In this document: positions 1 through 12,017 of the stretch, piece by piece | Layout of the letters: every line of letters starts with the position of its first letter | Position numbering within the stretch: position 1 is the stretch's first letter | DNA from: Mugil cephalus | Lineage: Eukaryota > Chordata > Actinopteri > Mugiliformes > Mugilidae | Assembly: GCF_022458985.1 (NCBI RefSeq) | Contig: NC_061771.1 | Span: 31,201,764-31,265,763, forward strand | Direction of reading: 5' to 3' | DNA length: 64,000 nt | The notes under the pieces: generated by a model | What the model was told of the DNA's origin: nothing | What the model saw: the letters and a program-made list of their open reading frames with translations, nothing else | Databases searched by the model: none | Program-made: the position numbers and the translations under genes

Positions 1-1977
1 ATTTATATACAGTCTGTGGTGTAAACCAACCGATCACTTTTAACACTATGTTTTGGAAAAGCTGAATTTAAACCGTTGCCACTCATCACACAAATAGTTT
101 CTGCCTACGAGGAGTCAGTCGATTTTCCTAGATATACATTTACGCTTTCTAATAAATAGATTCACTTCAACGCAGTGAAGTCACGTTCAGTATATGTGCT
201 TCTTAAAACAACAGCAGATAAAACAAACGTCACTTTTCAAGAAAAGAATAAAATTAAATTAAAAAAAAAATATCTATCTGTATCTGTCACCAAACACAAA
301 GAGTCTTTAAAAAAGCAACAACCAGGGATCGCTCTAAATCATAAGCGTTATACACAAAATACAGGATCTTCAGGCAGTCAGCGTAGAAAACAAATGTGAA
401 GCTGGGTTATTTCACAACAGAACGAGCTACGTAGCATTAGCAACAACATCTCAAGGTCTTGGGTTTAATTTAGTCTTTTAAAGTTGTCATAAATAACTTT
501 AATAAAAAAATAAACGAAACAAAAAAAGGAAAAGTTTTACTGCAGGTTTCAGCCGCAGCTCGTCAGGATTTCTAAATATAAATACACGACGACCAGCGGC
601 AGAATATTTTACAGCCTTTAGGTCGTTTATTTTGTCCCTCCAGATGATCTTTGGAAAGAAGCTCGATGTTTCATCGGTGCAGTAAATTACCGCTGGGACG
701 TGTTCAGACCTGAACAGACAGCAGCTGGTACAATACTCTACTGACCACATGATGGCGCTGCTTATTTACAACTGAGATCAGATCTCAAGTGCTGGCTGAG
801 GATGCATGTAGAGACACATTTTAATTAATACCAGGTGTGAACACAGATACTGGGCAGGTGAGATCAGATGTTGACGTGAGGTCTGAACGAGGCCTTAGTG
901 TTAACGATGCGACCGAACTCTGAATGGTTTCATTTCACAACCATACTCTAAAATAATCACAGCTAGTGGCAGGACTTCTAAAGGTCGTGACATATAATCA
1001 GTCCATGACCAAATCAGCTGATTCAGGAAAGAACTGCTCTTCGTTTTGTAGCTCCTCCTAGCTTCCAGCTAATACTACCTCTTCTGAGCTTCCTAGCCTC
1101 CCAGCTAACAACAGCTCCTCCTAGCCCCCCAGCTAACAGCAGCTCCTCCTAGCCCCCCAGCTAATAGCAGCACTTCTTAGCTTTCAAGCCTCCAAGCTCA
1201 TCTGTGTTTCCAGTCTTCCCAGTTAATAGTAGCTCTTCTTAGCTTCCTAGCCTCCCAGCTAATAGTAGCTCCTTCAACTACAGTTTATTCATTCTCGACC
1301 ATCACAGTTTTTTTTTTAAATAATGAGCTTGTGTCGACTTTAGAAACTGGTTTCTGCAGCTCTTTGAAAATTTCACACCTAACCACTAAATGTGACTGAA
1401 TCTCTGTGGAAGGGGCTAACGTCACACTCGTCCACATCTGTTTTCCAGATTCAGGCTGAAATAAACCAGAAATAATCTTTAAAACTATTATTTTGAAACA
1501 GGTGTTCATGAGCTTCCTGTCACAACCTTTAACCTCCGTTTTCCTGTATGGACGTCGACAGGAAGTGATGAAAGTCGAACTGACGTCGGAGTTTGACGCC
1601 ATCTTGAAGTGAAATCTGTTCTCTCGACGCTAATAATTAATGTAGTGAAGAAAAAAAGGCACGTCATCATGACAAACGTTTCAAAGCTGCTGACGGGAGA
1701 GTGTTCTGTGTTAGTGAAGAAACAGTTTGAAGAAAAAGATTTCAGTTTTAGGAGAATGTACCGAGCATTCCTGTTTGTTTTTTTGTTTTTCGTTTTTTTT
1801 TTTTTAATCTCCTGGCTCTTCCTTTATTTGTTTTTGCTGCTTTCAGAGGTTTGTTCGTTTTGTTTTTCGGACCCAGGCCAGCCGGAGTCCATGGGAGCGG
1901 GGCGGGGTTGAATCTTTGTCGCCTTCAGTTTTTCCAGTTTTCTGCTTCGTCAGCGGGTAAATAAAAACACACACCAG
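1..1977 (-). other. Striatin 3' flank, probably including its 3' UTR
   Basis: No coding region is supported. The minus strand here lies downstream of the striatin stop and contains several tttatt motifs (AATAAA on the minus strand), so part is probably 3' UTR. Which polyadenylation site is used cannot be read from the sequence. A tandem repeat occupies 1046-1273. Confidence 0.5.
1046..1273. repeat. Imperfect minisatellite, unit roughly 30-40 bp
   Basis: About six imperfect units built on agctcctcctagc, cccccagctaa and cagc. Two central units are almost identical and the outer units diverge. Tandem slippage expansion in the distal 3' flank of the striatin gene. Confidence 0.8.
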
Positions 1978-2147
1978 TCATACGAAGACCTTGGCGAGTG
2001 CATCGGCGCCGGCGCTGCCAATGTAGCACTTGGTGGGGTGGAACGCCACGTCGTGGATGGACTCCTCAAACTTCTTGCGGTGGGCGGTGAACTCCTGGAT
2101 GCAGGTCTTACTCTCCATGTTCCACAGACGGATCGAGCAGTCGTGAC
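1978..2147 (-). CDS. strn: Striatin terminal coding exon
   Basis: 170 nt after a cctcccag acceptor. It encodes HDCSIRLWNMESKTCIQEFT, the last blade with HRKKFEESIHDVAFHPTKCY, and the C-terminus GADALAKVFV, with the stop at 1978-1980. The C-terminal tail is a hallmark of the family. Confidence 0.95.
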
Positions 2148-5100
2148 CTGGGAGGGAAACAGAAAGGTGATAAAGATGGCTGCTGCCTCACTACGGTCTT
2201 CATTTATACTGGAAATGAAGCCCAAGCGTCAAAGAAACAGGATCGGCCATCTTGTTTCTACATCTGTGCATCTTTGTGATCTTCTCTCTGACCTTGGAAA
2301 TGAATTTGTTCTTATGCATTCTGGTTGCTATGGAAGATCATTTATTACCACAGGGTCTGCGTATGTTTTGGTCATTGGATTTTAAGTTTAAAAAAGGATA
2401 AAGAAAAAAATTACAGTTTTTTTGATTTTCATTTTAAAATTCAAAAATTTAAATTTGATTTGAAGGCATTTTTTTTTTTTATCAGAGTTTGAGAATGGAT
2501 AAACAAAACTTTAAAAATGGGTCGATTTTCATTCAAATAAAATCGTTAGCGCCTGTTTTTTCATATTGTGCGACTGGAAGTTACCGTTTTCAAAGTAAGG
2601 GCATGTATTATGATCAAGTTTCTGCCAGTACTTTCAGTTCTTACTTTAAATATCATAAAATTACAATCAATCAGTCAACCTGACCGGGACCCATGTATGT
2701 GATTCTACACAGGTATACGGGGACAGCACAATGCAGTTCAAAATTTAAAACCATCAACAGCTCTCTTGTTTATTATAAACAAGAGAGCTGTGCTTAATAA
2801 CAGAACCTGAATAATAGTAGTGAATACATTCACTGGTGTACCTAATAAAGTGGATGGTTAGTATGGATAATAATATTTAATATTGATATTTATATTTAAT
2901 ATTTTTCTCAAAAGACTCATTGTTGCTTGAATCGTCAAACCCTGACAATAAACAGGCTTTAAAACCCTGAGATTTAAACATGTCTGAGGCTCATGTGTTC
3001 ATAATCTGACAACATGTGGACGAATACTTACTTCCAGACATGAGGTACAGTCCGTTTGGATCCACAGCAAGACTGGTGACCGAGTCCAGATGGGCGACCA
3101 TTGAGTGGATGAGTTTACCTTCAGTTTGAAACACATTTCAAGAGTCAAAAAAACAAAAACAAAGGATGAAACCAGAAACTCAGTGAGTCCTGGAGAAAGG
3201 CCTTTGTTTAAAACGGTTGGGTCACTCGTACCTGTGTTATTGTCAAAGAACTGGATGTGTCGGTCCTCCTGAGCAGTGATGGTGATCGGCAACGTGGGAT
3301 GACTCAGTACTTTGTTGATCTTGCAGGGAGCTTCTGTAATGAGGCGAGGTGAGAACGACAACATTAGCATGCAGACTAAGGTTCTCTGTGAAGATTCTCA
3401 GTTGTCCGGGTTGTGGTAAAAATTAAAGAACAAGCTGAAATAAAGACAACTGGACTCTTGAAGATGTTTCATCGAAGTCTTCAGTAATAAATGTTGTATA
3501 AATGTATTTATTAGACTCTACTCATGTGAGTTTTTGGTGAACTACCACCCACAGATGTTCCTCATAAAAACTTAAAGTCTTCACCAGTCATTTAGACCTG
3601 AAGACTTGGAAGAAACGTCTTAATTAATTATACTCTGTGCTCTACTTCCATCTGCTACAAGGAAATGTTGGATTATACCCTGAACTTATTATTAAAAATT
3701 GCTTATACAACCCTCACAGTGCCACAGGACGGCTTTACGGAGCGGTTGGCATGGCAACTGATATTAGCCAGTATGTCTCATCCTGTTTCTATAGTGATAA
3801 ATATCTATACTAAAACGAAGTTTTTACAAAATATTATATTAACTATCTAAAATGACAGAAACCATCCCTGAAAAAAATTATTTGACGTCTATTTTAGATA
3901 TTCAGTTTCACTCAATTCCCGCCCACTAACACAGAGGGGGTGGATCTTATGAAATATACTGCAGTCTCCAGCCACCCTCTCCAGAGGGGGAGCTCTACTT
4001 GCTTTGGCTTCACTTTAGACGAGGACATCCACCGTTCATATTTATACAGATTATAACAGGTGTTGTTGCTGGTTTTGGTTTTATGGTCGTACCTGGTGGT
4101 CCGGCAGACTCTAGCTTTAGGATGAGCTGCTGCGTCTCCATGTTGAAGAGTCCGATGTGTCCGGTGGTGAAAGACGTCACCATGTGTGCCGGCTCGCTGC
4201 TCACGAGGTCCACCGAAGTCGGGACTCCGAGATCTAGAGCAAGATGTTTAGGCAAATCATATTTCTCATATTATACTGTTTAGGACAATTAAATGGGTAG
4301 CATTATCATAATACTGTCACATAGCTGCTAATGTTATATTGTTTAGGCTAATGTTAGATTATGCTAACATGACAACCTGAATCTTGTTATTTTTTAGGTT
4401 AATAAAGTCTTTCTCAGGCTACTTTTAGGTTGTTTAGGCTAACATAGCTGTTCACACTCATATACTATGTGTATGAAGACTTTGAAGGAATTCATGCTGA
4501 ACATTTTGATCTGTCGTACACCGATTTAGTCAAGAATTAAAATTCCTCTTTAACTCGGACAGGTAAAGGTTATTTTTGGATTATGAAAACATGTGTACCG
4601 TTTGGAAGAAGGAACATGACGGGCTTCATAGACACCACTTGATTACTCTTGTCTGAGAAAGTTACAGATCATCCTTTACGTCTTCATGTTTAACTGATTT
4701 GTTCAATCTGGCTTCACAGACAAAACAAAGCTGGGTGTCATCTGCATAGCGACAAACGTCTCTGCAGTTTTTCCTAATAATAGTGGATACAGGAAGGATG
4801 TATAATGTGGAAGGTTGTGGTTCTAGTAAAGAACCCTGAGGGACTCCATGAGTAACTGTATAATAAGTGGAAGAGTCATTGTTGATAGATTTAAAATTAA
4901 ATAAAATAAACTTTGGATATCTACTAAAACACCGGGGCTTGGATTAGGTTTTTCAAATTGACTGTTTGAAACTCGACAGACATTACTGATGACCATCAGC
5001 ATCATAGTTGTTCCAAAAAAGAAAGAAATGATTTGGGATAGAAAGCTTTTATGTTTTTGGCACCAGATGCTTGGAATAAGCTTCAGTCTGAACTCCATCT

Positions 5101-8100
5101 ATGAAAACTCATATCTGTGACTGAATTTAAAGTTCTGGTGAAAACAGTGTAATCCAGCCTTTCTGTATGCAAGTGTTTTAATTAAAGTATGTTCTTATCT
5201 AACTAATTTCTTTGTTGTTTGTCTATATCTTTTAATTCTGTAACTGTGTTGCTGCTATCTTGGCCAGGTGTCGCTCGTAAATGAGAACCCCGATATGAAC
5301 TAACCTGGTTCAATAAATGCTATGAAATAATCATCCAGACGTATTTCTCACCTCCCCCTTCATTGAAAACGGCGAGGGATGGCGAAGTGTCGGCGGCGCT
5401 CCAGAGCCGGACTGTACCATCGGCTGAGCAGGAGAGGAGGCGGCGGTGAGCTGAGCTGTAGACGAGACCCCACACTGAGTCTGTGTGACCGCACAGCGCC
5501 CCCCGCAGGACAGAGGGCTCTGCAGCAACAAGGAAGAAAAACTATTCACACCTGTGTTATGGAATAAAGAAAACTAGATGGAGCGAGTTAAAAACATTAA
5601 TTTTCTTGGGATGAACTGGAATGTACCATATGAGTCGTAAGGGTCAATGTTGGGGTTGGGGGTGTTCCAGCTCTGAATGGTACCGTCCACCCCCCCACTG
5701 AAGCACTGTTCACCACTAGAGCTCATGGTGACACACAGGACAGCACCACTGCACAGGACAGGCAAAATATGTTAATTTAACCCAAAAATATATAAAATGA
5801 CAACAAGAAGAAACATCTTCTGTTTCTTTCAAGCTTTAAAATTACTTTCTTCACCCATGTGATTAAATTAAAACAGACCTTCAAAAAGCTTCTTCAGACT
5901 TGACATGTCCAGTGACTAAACTCCACTATGTAAAATACTGTGGCAACATACTGAAATATATATACTACTAGGTACACTAGTGAAAACAGTCCTGCTCTAA
6001 ATCTCGTCTTCATGAAGGTTTTCAGAAGTAGTTTCAAATATTTAATTTACATGTTGTTATAATATGTTTTTTATTTTGCAGCCCTGACAAAAGGTAAAGA
6101 ACTGACAGAAAAATCGACATAATATTAGATGTAAAAATAAGAGGACATTTAATAGAGCCTTGTGGAACTCCGAGAAATAGAAATCATTCAATGTTTCAAC
6201 CTGCAAACACTTTACAGAGCTGTCAGTTTTTAGGTTGATTTTCAGGTAGAATTGAATCAAAACAGTGATTCAGAACATTTTATTTAATTTTAATTGAAAA
6301 CTGTACTTCAAGAATTACTTTAAGAACTCAACTCACGGACTGGAAAGTTTAGTTTGGTATTTTCTAACTAATTATCTTTAGTGCTGAGAAAACTTTTCTC
6401 ATTTACAAGTAAACGTAAACTCACCTGTGAGCTCTGAATGTGTAGATGGGCTCCACATCTAAAGCAGCACACCTGGAGGAATAAAGCAGAGAGCTGAGAA
6501 AGCAAGTAGTGACAAATCTAACACAACTCTAGGAGTTCTAACTGGACGATTAGATATCAGAACCCTGCAGCATCAAAGTAAATGTAGGTCTGCACTGAAG
6601 CTGGTGGTCAAATAATTCATTTTGACACCATACCATCGTCCAAGATAAACAGTCTCAATAACACCAATTGACTGAGGACAGTCTGATTAAGAAAATCTGA
6701 ATGAAGTCTCACTTTTTGGCAGGTGCTGTCTTCTGGAGGTTCCACAGTTTGAGGGTGTGGTCCTCGGAGGCAGTGACCAGGATTGGCTCCACCGGATGGA
6801 AGGCCAGACTCCGGACCGAGTCAAAATGGCTACGCAGGGTAAACTTCGGGTTCCAAGTTTTCCTCAGAGCGTCTTTGTTATTGGTAATCTGAAGGAGGAG
6901 CAATTCAGTTTTGGTTTCTAGCTAACAAGCTAGATTAACAGAGAATGTAAGTAGAAAGTAGTACTACAGATAATAACACAACACAACCATCATGTGGTAA
7001 AAGTTAGCTTAGCATGGATATGTAGCATGCCTTGGAGACTGGTTTCCCTGGGGAGTAACATGTGTCAAAAACAGTCATATAGAGGAAATATCAGTATTTT
7101 TATGGATTTTCTAATGTGCACAATGGTAGAATTTGATGATGTACAGACTAAATAAAATGTTCAAGGTTTGAATTGTGTGTACATTTCGTCCTTTAGTGGA
7201 AATCAGTAGTGTTTTGTAGCCAGATTTGCCTAAACATTTGGTTTTATCTAAATGTCCAGAGGTTCTATTTTTACTAAAAGTGCATTATAACTTGGTGCTA
7301 TAAAGATTAACTATGGACCAGAGTTGCTAGCGATGCTCTGCTTTACTCACGTCGTACGCCATGCTTTCTGCATCATTGGTGACCGTCAGTCCGGCCAGTT
7401 CTCCAAGTCCAAGCTCGTTAGAAACCGCCTCGTCCACTCTGCCCAGGATGAAGGACTTCCCAGACGACGGCAGGAAGGTCATCGGCTCTGCAGGAGGAAA
7501 CACCGAGTGTGAACATTCACATTTTATTAGAGTTGATTAATGGACGGAGGAAGAAAGGCAGGTTACCGTCTTCAGAGCGTCCGACTTCGTGCTCATTGGC
7601 CCTGGGTACGATGGGCCGGGACGGGGGTGTCACGGGCGGCTGCATGGACGGGAGCTCATCAGCGTCCCGCAGGGTAGCCAACATGTCCTGGAGCTTAGAC
7701 CGGTTTGGTCCTGGAGCGAGAGAAGGAAACAATGACACAGCGTCGGAAAAAATACGGTTAAAACGTGTTTGGGATTTGAAGTGTATAAAATCTGAAAGCA
7801 TTAGAGATGGAGAAGAACCAGCAGCTCTGCAAGATATCAAGATATCTGCAAGATATCATGAGATGAAAACAAACACAACCAAAACCATGACGGAAATGAG
7901 GAGCTGGAATGTATCTGTGAAATTCACCAACACGTAAAGCATGAAGAAACAAACACAAAAGTGAGACTATTCCATCACAATGTGTTTGACTTGGGACTTC
8001 TAGATAGGTTCAGAGAGTAGAGGAAGTCAATGGCAAGACTAGATGGCAAAAAAAGGAGACAAACGTCCTGAGAGACCACAAACTTGAAGGTCATTTCATT

Positions 8101-9161
8101 CATTTGACTGTCTGTAGTCAGTGGTATGTTAAAATATAAAGAAGACCTCCTGGACTAGACTATAGACATCTGAAGGTGTTGGTGACAGACTCCTGCCTCC
8201 TCCTGGTATGAAGAGTTGTTTCCTTTCAGATGCAGAACGTATGTACGTAGTCTTTGTGGCGTATTCAAGTGCAACACTTGTTGGTGCAGACAAAGGAAAC
8301 ATCTCAGTCGGCCTTTGGTAGTTCTCGTGGTGACTGATTGGTGTCTTTGGGGCCTAAGGCCTAAAAGTTAGAGTCACTGTGGATCAGATCTGTTCCTCCG
8401 ACACTTCCTGGTCTGTGCTTGCTCCTCTTCGTTCATCAATGCAGACTAGAGAGTTTCAGAGAAGCTCCAAACCAGAAGTTCAGACAGAATGATCTCGCCC
8501 CTGGGCACCATTCACACCTGTGCACTCGGTAGTTTGTGACTTGACGACTTCGATACTGAAGAACTGAAGACTCTGGAGGATATAGGACGGTCATTCTGGA
8601 ATACGAAAGAGCGGCATATTTGATGACGCCAATGAGATGCATTCAGGGAAACCTGGCTGCATCAGTAAAAGAGAACAAAACAGGCGGGCCGAGAACACGT
8701 CCAGATATTTCAACTGGACTTGGTCCTTTGGGAAGCTAGAAGGAGGTTTAACTTATGTTTGAGACACCACGGGAAACACGGCGCTGAGTTTGAGAATAAA
8801 AGGCAAAATAAAAAGTGGACAGAGAGATTTTTAAAGTTTACGCAGCTTCAGTCCAACACAAACAAGCTTTAAAAATGAAATAGTAAGAGAGATAGAGATG
8901 AGGCAAAGCAAAGAGAGACGATGATGACCAGGGGTTCCTGGGATGGAGGAAAAGACTCAAAAACTCAAAACCATGAGCGTCAAAAAAAGAAGAAAAACAA
9001 AAAGAGTGAAGACAGAGGATGGAGCAAAGGCCTGGTGCAGGACTTACTCTTCACCCCCTTCTTGCCCTTGCGCTCCTTCCTGTACTGCTCCTTGAGCTGG
9101 GCAATAAGTCCCTGGTCCACGTCCCAGGACAGTTCACCCAGGGGGGGCTGCTCTTCCTTCT
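1978..9161 (-). CDS. strn: Striatin family gene, 3' part (11 exons)
   Basis: Scaffold subunit of STRIPAK phosphatase-kinase complexes. Eleven exons on the minus strand join in phase to give 468 residues ending in a stop at 1978-1980: 9048-9161, 7567-7710, 7351-7487, 6713-6888, 6425-6472, 5627-5748, 5352-5519, 4093-4233, 3232-3333, 3032-3118, 1978-2147. Each has ag acceptor and gt donor signals. The product starts in the basic linker (KERKGKKGVKRPNRSKLQ), continues through an acidic/proline-rich linker, then WD40 repeats such as SHFDSVRSLAFHP...DHTLKLWNL and AHLDSVTSLAVDPNG...HDCSIRLWNM, and ends GADALAKVFV. The last exon resembles striatin more than striatin-3 or striatin-4 (known family features, from memory). 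The N-terminal caveolin-binding, coiled-coil and calmodulin-binding exons are absent; a 500-N gap lies 1.2 kb upstream. Family assignment is firm, the paralogue less so. Confidence 0.93.
2757..2791. repeat. Perfect 17-bp hairpin with a 1-base spacer
   Basis: The arms are acagctctcttgtttat and its exact reverse complement, separated by one t. It lies in the last striatin intron. No coding content. Confidence 0.9.
3032..3118 (-). CDS. strn: Striatin exon: penultimate WD repeat
   Basis: 87 nt, donor gtaagt. It encodes KLIHSMVAHLDSVTSLAVDP and NGLYLMSG. The WD repeat is completed by the next exon (SHDCSIRLWNM). Confidence 0.93.
3232..3333 (-). CDS. strn: Striatin exon: KINKVLSHPTLP blade
   Basis: 102 nt, acceptor ttacag and donor gtacga. 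It encodes PCKINKVLSHPTLPITITAQ and EDRHIQFFDNNTG. In phase with both neighbours. Confidence 0.93.
4093..4233 (-). CDS. strn: Striatin exon: divergent propeller blade
   Basis: 141 nt, acceptor ctag and donor gtacga. It encodes VPTSVDLVSSEPAHMVTSF, HIGLFNMETQQLILKLES. This divergent blade lies between canonical WD repeats in striatins. Confidence 0.92.
5150..5330 (+). mobile_element. LINE-like 3' tail inside a striatin intron
   Basis: The sequence around ctgctatcttggccaggtgt, then a short aatgagaa segment and an aataaatgc end, resembles 3' tails of fish non-LTR elements. No coding sequence remains. The call rests on resemblance from memory. Confidence 0.4.
5352..5519 (-). CDS. strn: Striatin exon: third WD40 repeat
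   Basis: 168 nt, acceptor ctgcag and donor gtgaga. In the phase set by its neighbours it reads PSVLRGALCGHTDSVWGLVY and then LLSCSADGTVRLWS, a canonical GH...WD unit. A longer open frame over the same bases on this strand is out of phase and is not the gene product. Confidence 0.92.
5627..5748 (-). CDS. strn: Striatin exon: second WD40 repeat
   Basis: 122 nt, acceptor gtgcag and donor gtacat. It encodes GAVLCVTMSSSGEQCFSGGV followed by DGTIQSWNTPNPNIDPYDSY, ending in phase 1. Confidence 0.93.
6425..6472 (-). CDS. strn: Striatin exon: short 48-nt WD linker exon
   Basis: 48 nt between a cctccag acceptor and a gtgagt donor, too short for an ordinary ORF scan. It encodes ALDVEPIYTFRAH, the start of the second WD repeat. 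Phases (1 nt in, 2 nt out) fit both neighbouring exons. Confidence 0.88.
6713..6888 (-). CDS. strn: Striatin exon: first WD40 repeat
   Basis: 176 nt. It encodes ITNNKDALRKTWNPKFTLRS and the first WD repeat (SHFDSVRSLAFHP ... SEDHTLKLWNLQK). Donor is gtgag at 6712 downwards; acceptor is cttcag. This is one of the best conserved striatin segments. Confidence 0.94.
7351..7487 (-). CDS. strn: Striatin exon: GELAGLTV linker
   Basis: 137 nt, ctgcag acceptor and gtgagt donor. It encodes PMTFLPSSGKSFILGRVDEA followed by a NELGLGELAGLTVTNDAES segment, the conserved stretch immediately before the WD40 propeller in striatins. It ends in phase 0. Confidence 0.9.
7567..7710 (-). CDS. strn: Striatin exon: RPNRSKLQDML linker
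   Basis: 144 nt. It encodes PNRSKLQDMLATLRDADELP, then a proline-rich PPVTPPSRPIVPRANEHEVG segment. The acceptor is preceded by a pyrimidine tract, the donor is gtaacc, and phases match both neighbours. The proline-rich part is the variable linker of striatins. Confidence 0.9.
9048..9161 (-). CDS. strn: Striatin exon: basic linker before the WD propeller
   Basis: 114 nt between a ctag acceptor and a gtaagt donor. It encodes the acidic-to-basic transition with SWDVDQGLIAQLKEQYRKER followed by a lysine-rich run. It is the most upstream striatin exon visible in the window. Its start phase requires one base from an unseen upstream exon. Confidence 0.9.
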
Positions 9162-9164
9162 CTA

Positions 9165-10357
9165 GAGGCCGCCAGGAGGAAGAAGTGGTAAAAGTTCATG
9201 TCCAGTAATTCTGACAAAACCTTTTTCCATCACAAACACTTCTACAGGACACTGTCTTCTCATATTACTCATTTATATATTTTAAATTCCTTCTAAAAAC
9301 TCACTATTATTCTTTGGCATTCGATTAATTTTAAGAGCTGCTGTTTTTGTTGTGACTTTTACTGTTAACGTCTCCACATATATTATTAGCATAATTTGTT
9401 TTACTTCCTATTTAATGAATTTTCCTAGTTTAATGGGGAGACTGACACGGACACTGGCCCCAACATAATATATATTATTATTAATTATAATAGTTGTGAT
9501 AATATTTCTTCATACCAAATGTTAAAGAGAAACAGAGGAATATATAATATATAAAGACACATAGATGGATATGTGGGATGAGGAGGGGGGTTGTTTTTAT
9601 TTAAAGAGCTATTTGTGTAGTCAACAGGCAAACATAACCTGACACACAACTTGGAATTTGTTTTTTTAATTGTAATAATTTTTAAATCAAATTGACCCCA
9701 ACGATAAAAAGTGTTAATCTAGTATTTTTTTTTCTTACCTCTCCCTTGTCCTCAATTTTGTTTTGACTGTGTGTTTTATGTTTTTATGTGTTGTTTCATG
9801 CCTCGACTGCTGCCTTGGTAAACATTTGTTAAATGTGCTTAGTAAAAATAAATTACATTGGCAAAGAAAGGCACCGAACCTGAATTAAAAACGGTTTATG
9901 TCGCCTCCTATGGGCAACATCTTCAAGAAGCCCAGTCACTCTGTGGTTGTCCCAGTTTAGCTTTATTAATTTGTCTTTGTGGGTGTGAACCATTTAATTT
10001 AAAGGTTTTGTTCAACTTTGCGGAGGCCTTCAACACCTGAAACAAGGATACGAATAAACTACAGATGGATTAGGGTTGATACCGGAGGGAAGAAACAAAG
10101 AAGAGATGTCGTCATTAGCTCCTGGGAGGAGTGGAGGTAAAATAATAACAATAAAAGAATAAACAAAACTTTGCGATATGACAGATGTGTTTCCTAACAA
10201 AGCCAAAGCCAGACTGCTCTAACTGATCTTATTACAACAGAAGAGGAACAACGGAGGCTCGTTTCACACGTTAAAACTGTATCCGCACATTAAAATGTTC
10301 TGTCTTTTCTTCTCGTTTTTTTAACACCGTGACAACAGAGGATGTGTGGAGAGACTG
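9165..10357. other. AT-rich stretch without recognised gene
   Basis: AT-rich sequence between the most upstream visible striatin exon and the N gap. I see no further striatin exon, although one would be expected in this direction. Confidence 0.5.
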
Positions 10358-10857
10358 NNNNNNNNNNNNNNNNNNNNNNNNNNNNNNNNNNNNNNNNNNN
10401 NNNNNNNNNNNNNNNNNNNNNNNNNNNNNNNNNNNNNNNNNNNNNNNNNNNNNNNNNNNNNNNNNNNNNNNNNNNNNNNNNNNNNNNNNNNNNNNNNNNN
10501 NNNNNNNNNNNNNNNNNNNNNNNNNNNNNNNNNNNNNNNNNNNNNNNNNNNNNNNNNNNNNNNNNNNNNNNNNNNNNNNNNNNNNNNNNNNNNNNNNNNN
10601 NNNNNNNNNNNNNNNNNNNNNNNNNNNNNNNNNNNNNNNNNNNNNNNNNNNNNNNNNNNNNNNNNNNNNNNNNNNNNNNNNNNNNNNNNNNNNNNNNNNN
10701 NNNNNNNNNNNNNNNNNNNNNNNNNNNNNNNNNNNNNNNNNNNNNNNNNNNNNNNNNNNNNNNNNNNNNNNNNNNNNNNNNNNNNNNNNNNNNNNNNNNN
10801 NNNNNNNNNNNNNNNNNNNNNNNNNNNNNNNNNNNNNNNNNNNNNNNNNNNNNNNNN
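10358..10857. other. Assembly gap of exactly 500 N
   Basis: Five hundred consecutive N, a typical placeholder length, so the real gap size is unknown. Any reading frame drawn through it is meaningless. Confidence 0.99.
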
Positions 10858-11094
10858 GAAATATATGAGGATCATTTTGATTTTTCATGTGTACCACAGA
10901 ACCTTCAAATATTTCCAGTTTAACAGTTTAATGTCAAATAGAAATCTGTACAAACCATGATAATGGCTTCATCCCTGATGGATGCCACGTTGTGGTTCTT
11001 GTTACGGCCACTTTTATACATACCTGATGTAAATGCTATGACAAACAACTACCTATAGTTGGTCCAGTAATGACTGCAAACACTACAATCAAGA

Positions 11095-11629
11095 CTACCA
11101 GTCAGTAGCAGCCAAATAAGATGACGTCTCACAAGTCACTGCTGCATCCTCTTCTCCATCCTCCAACAATTGAAGGAGCTCCTGACGAAGCACTAACAGA
11201 AAAAATAAAGAAATAAAGAAACCCTGCCACAAAGTGAACTAAATACTGTAGGTGGTATGGCATAGGACTGCACAACAGCCTACACACTTCTGCCTAACTC
11301 AACTATAACAACAACTATAAACGTCAACTTAAAAAATGAAATCAACATATCAATGTAGGTAAAGTACCTTTTGTTGGGTCAACACTGGCAACATCACAAC
11401 TAGGTCCTTCACCTGGACATTGATGATGATCAATTGATACTGAAAAAAAGAGATTGGATATTTACTTACTGAAAATCTTTGGTGAATAAAAGTTGTGAGC
11501 ATGAACACTGACCATGTGCCAAGCCACTAGTACTTCGACTGGATGACGGCCTTTGAGGAATAACATCTCTTGTCTGTCACGTTTTTTCCAGCGCACTGGT
11601 CTCGGCTGAGGATCACCCTGTGCCTCATT
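11095..11629 (-). other. Three exon-like open stretches of unknown identity
   Basis: On the minus strand, 11513-11629, 11368-11439 and 11095-11192 are each open and flanked by splice-like signals: acceptors gtgtag, tttttttcag and ttctgttag, and donors gtcagt and gtactt. The last piece reads VLRQELLQLLEDGEEDAAVT and runs to a TAG stop. Pieces two and three join in phase. Piece one does not join to piece two with its apparent donor. I do not recognise the protein. It does not look like striatin; an eroded DNA transposon with spliced ORFs is possible. Confidence 0.3.
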
Positions 11630-11754
11630 CTACACAATTAACAAGAAAAAAATGCAACACTTAAAATACAGTCCATGATTAAATACAGTCCGTGATTAAA
11701 GCAAAGATTATCAAACATCTTAAGTTAATTTCACAGAAATCGTATGTATACACA

Positions 11755-11757
<3 letters not shown>

Positions 11758-11836
<79 letters not shown>
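11758..11836. repeat. (TA)n microsatellite
   Basis: Uninterrupted ta dinucleotides for about 79 bases. The ta-rich open frame across it is an artefact. Confidence 0.98.
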
Positions 11837-11839
<3 letters not shown>

Positions 11840-11961
11840 GTCTTAAACTGCTTCCAAAATCAGACGCCTTTGTTTGTTTGAAGCTTTTCTGGAAAAAAAA
11901 AACTTTCTAAAAAATGTATCACTTTCTCAATGTAGTCATATATTTTTTACATACCTGTGTT

Positions 11962-12017
11962 ACAATCAATCAATCTATCTATCAATCAATCAATTTCTTC
12001 TTCTTCTTCTTCTTCTC
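11962..12017. repeat. (ATCA)n and (TTC)n simple repeats
   Basis: Tetranucleotide units (caat/ctat) run directly into eight ttc units. Low-complexity DNA, no gene. Confidence 0.9.

Noticed and set aside
1046-1273. Possible CRISPR-like array
   Set aside because: Units are contiguous and degenerate with no unique spacers; it is a eukaryotic minisatellite.
5331-5549. 72-codon frame read in the wrong phase over a striatin exon
   Set aside because: Splice phase from both neighbours gives the WD-repeat frame instead.
10271-10960. Open frames of 180-208 codons across the N gap
   Set aside because: They consist of X residues from the 500 N; no sequence supports them.
11692-11910. Tyrosine-isoleucine repeat protein
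   Set aside because: Translation of a (TA)n microsatellite.
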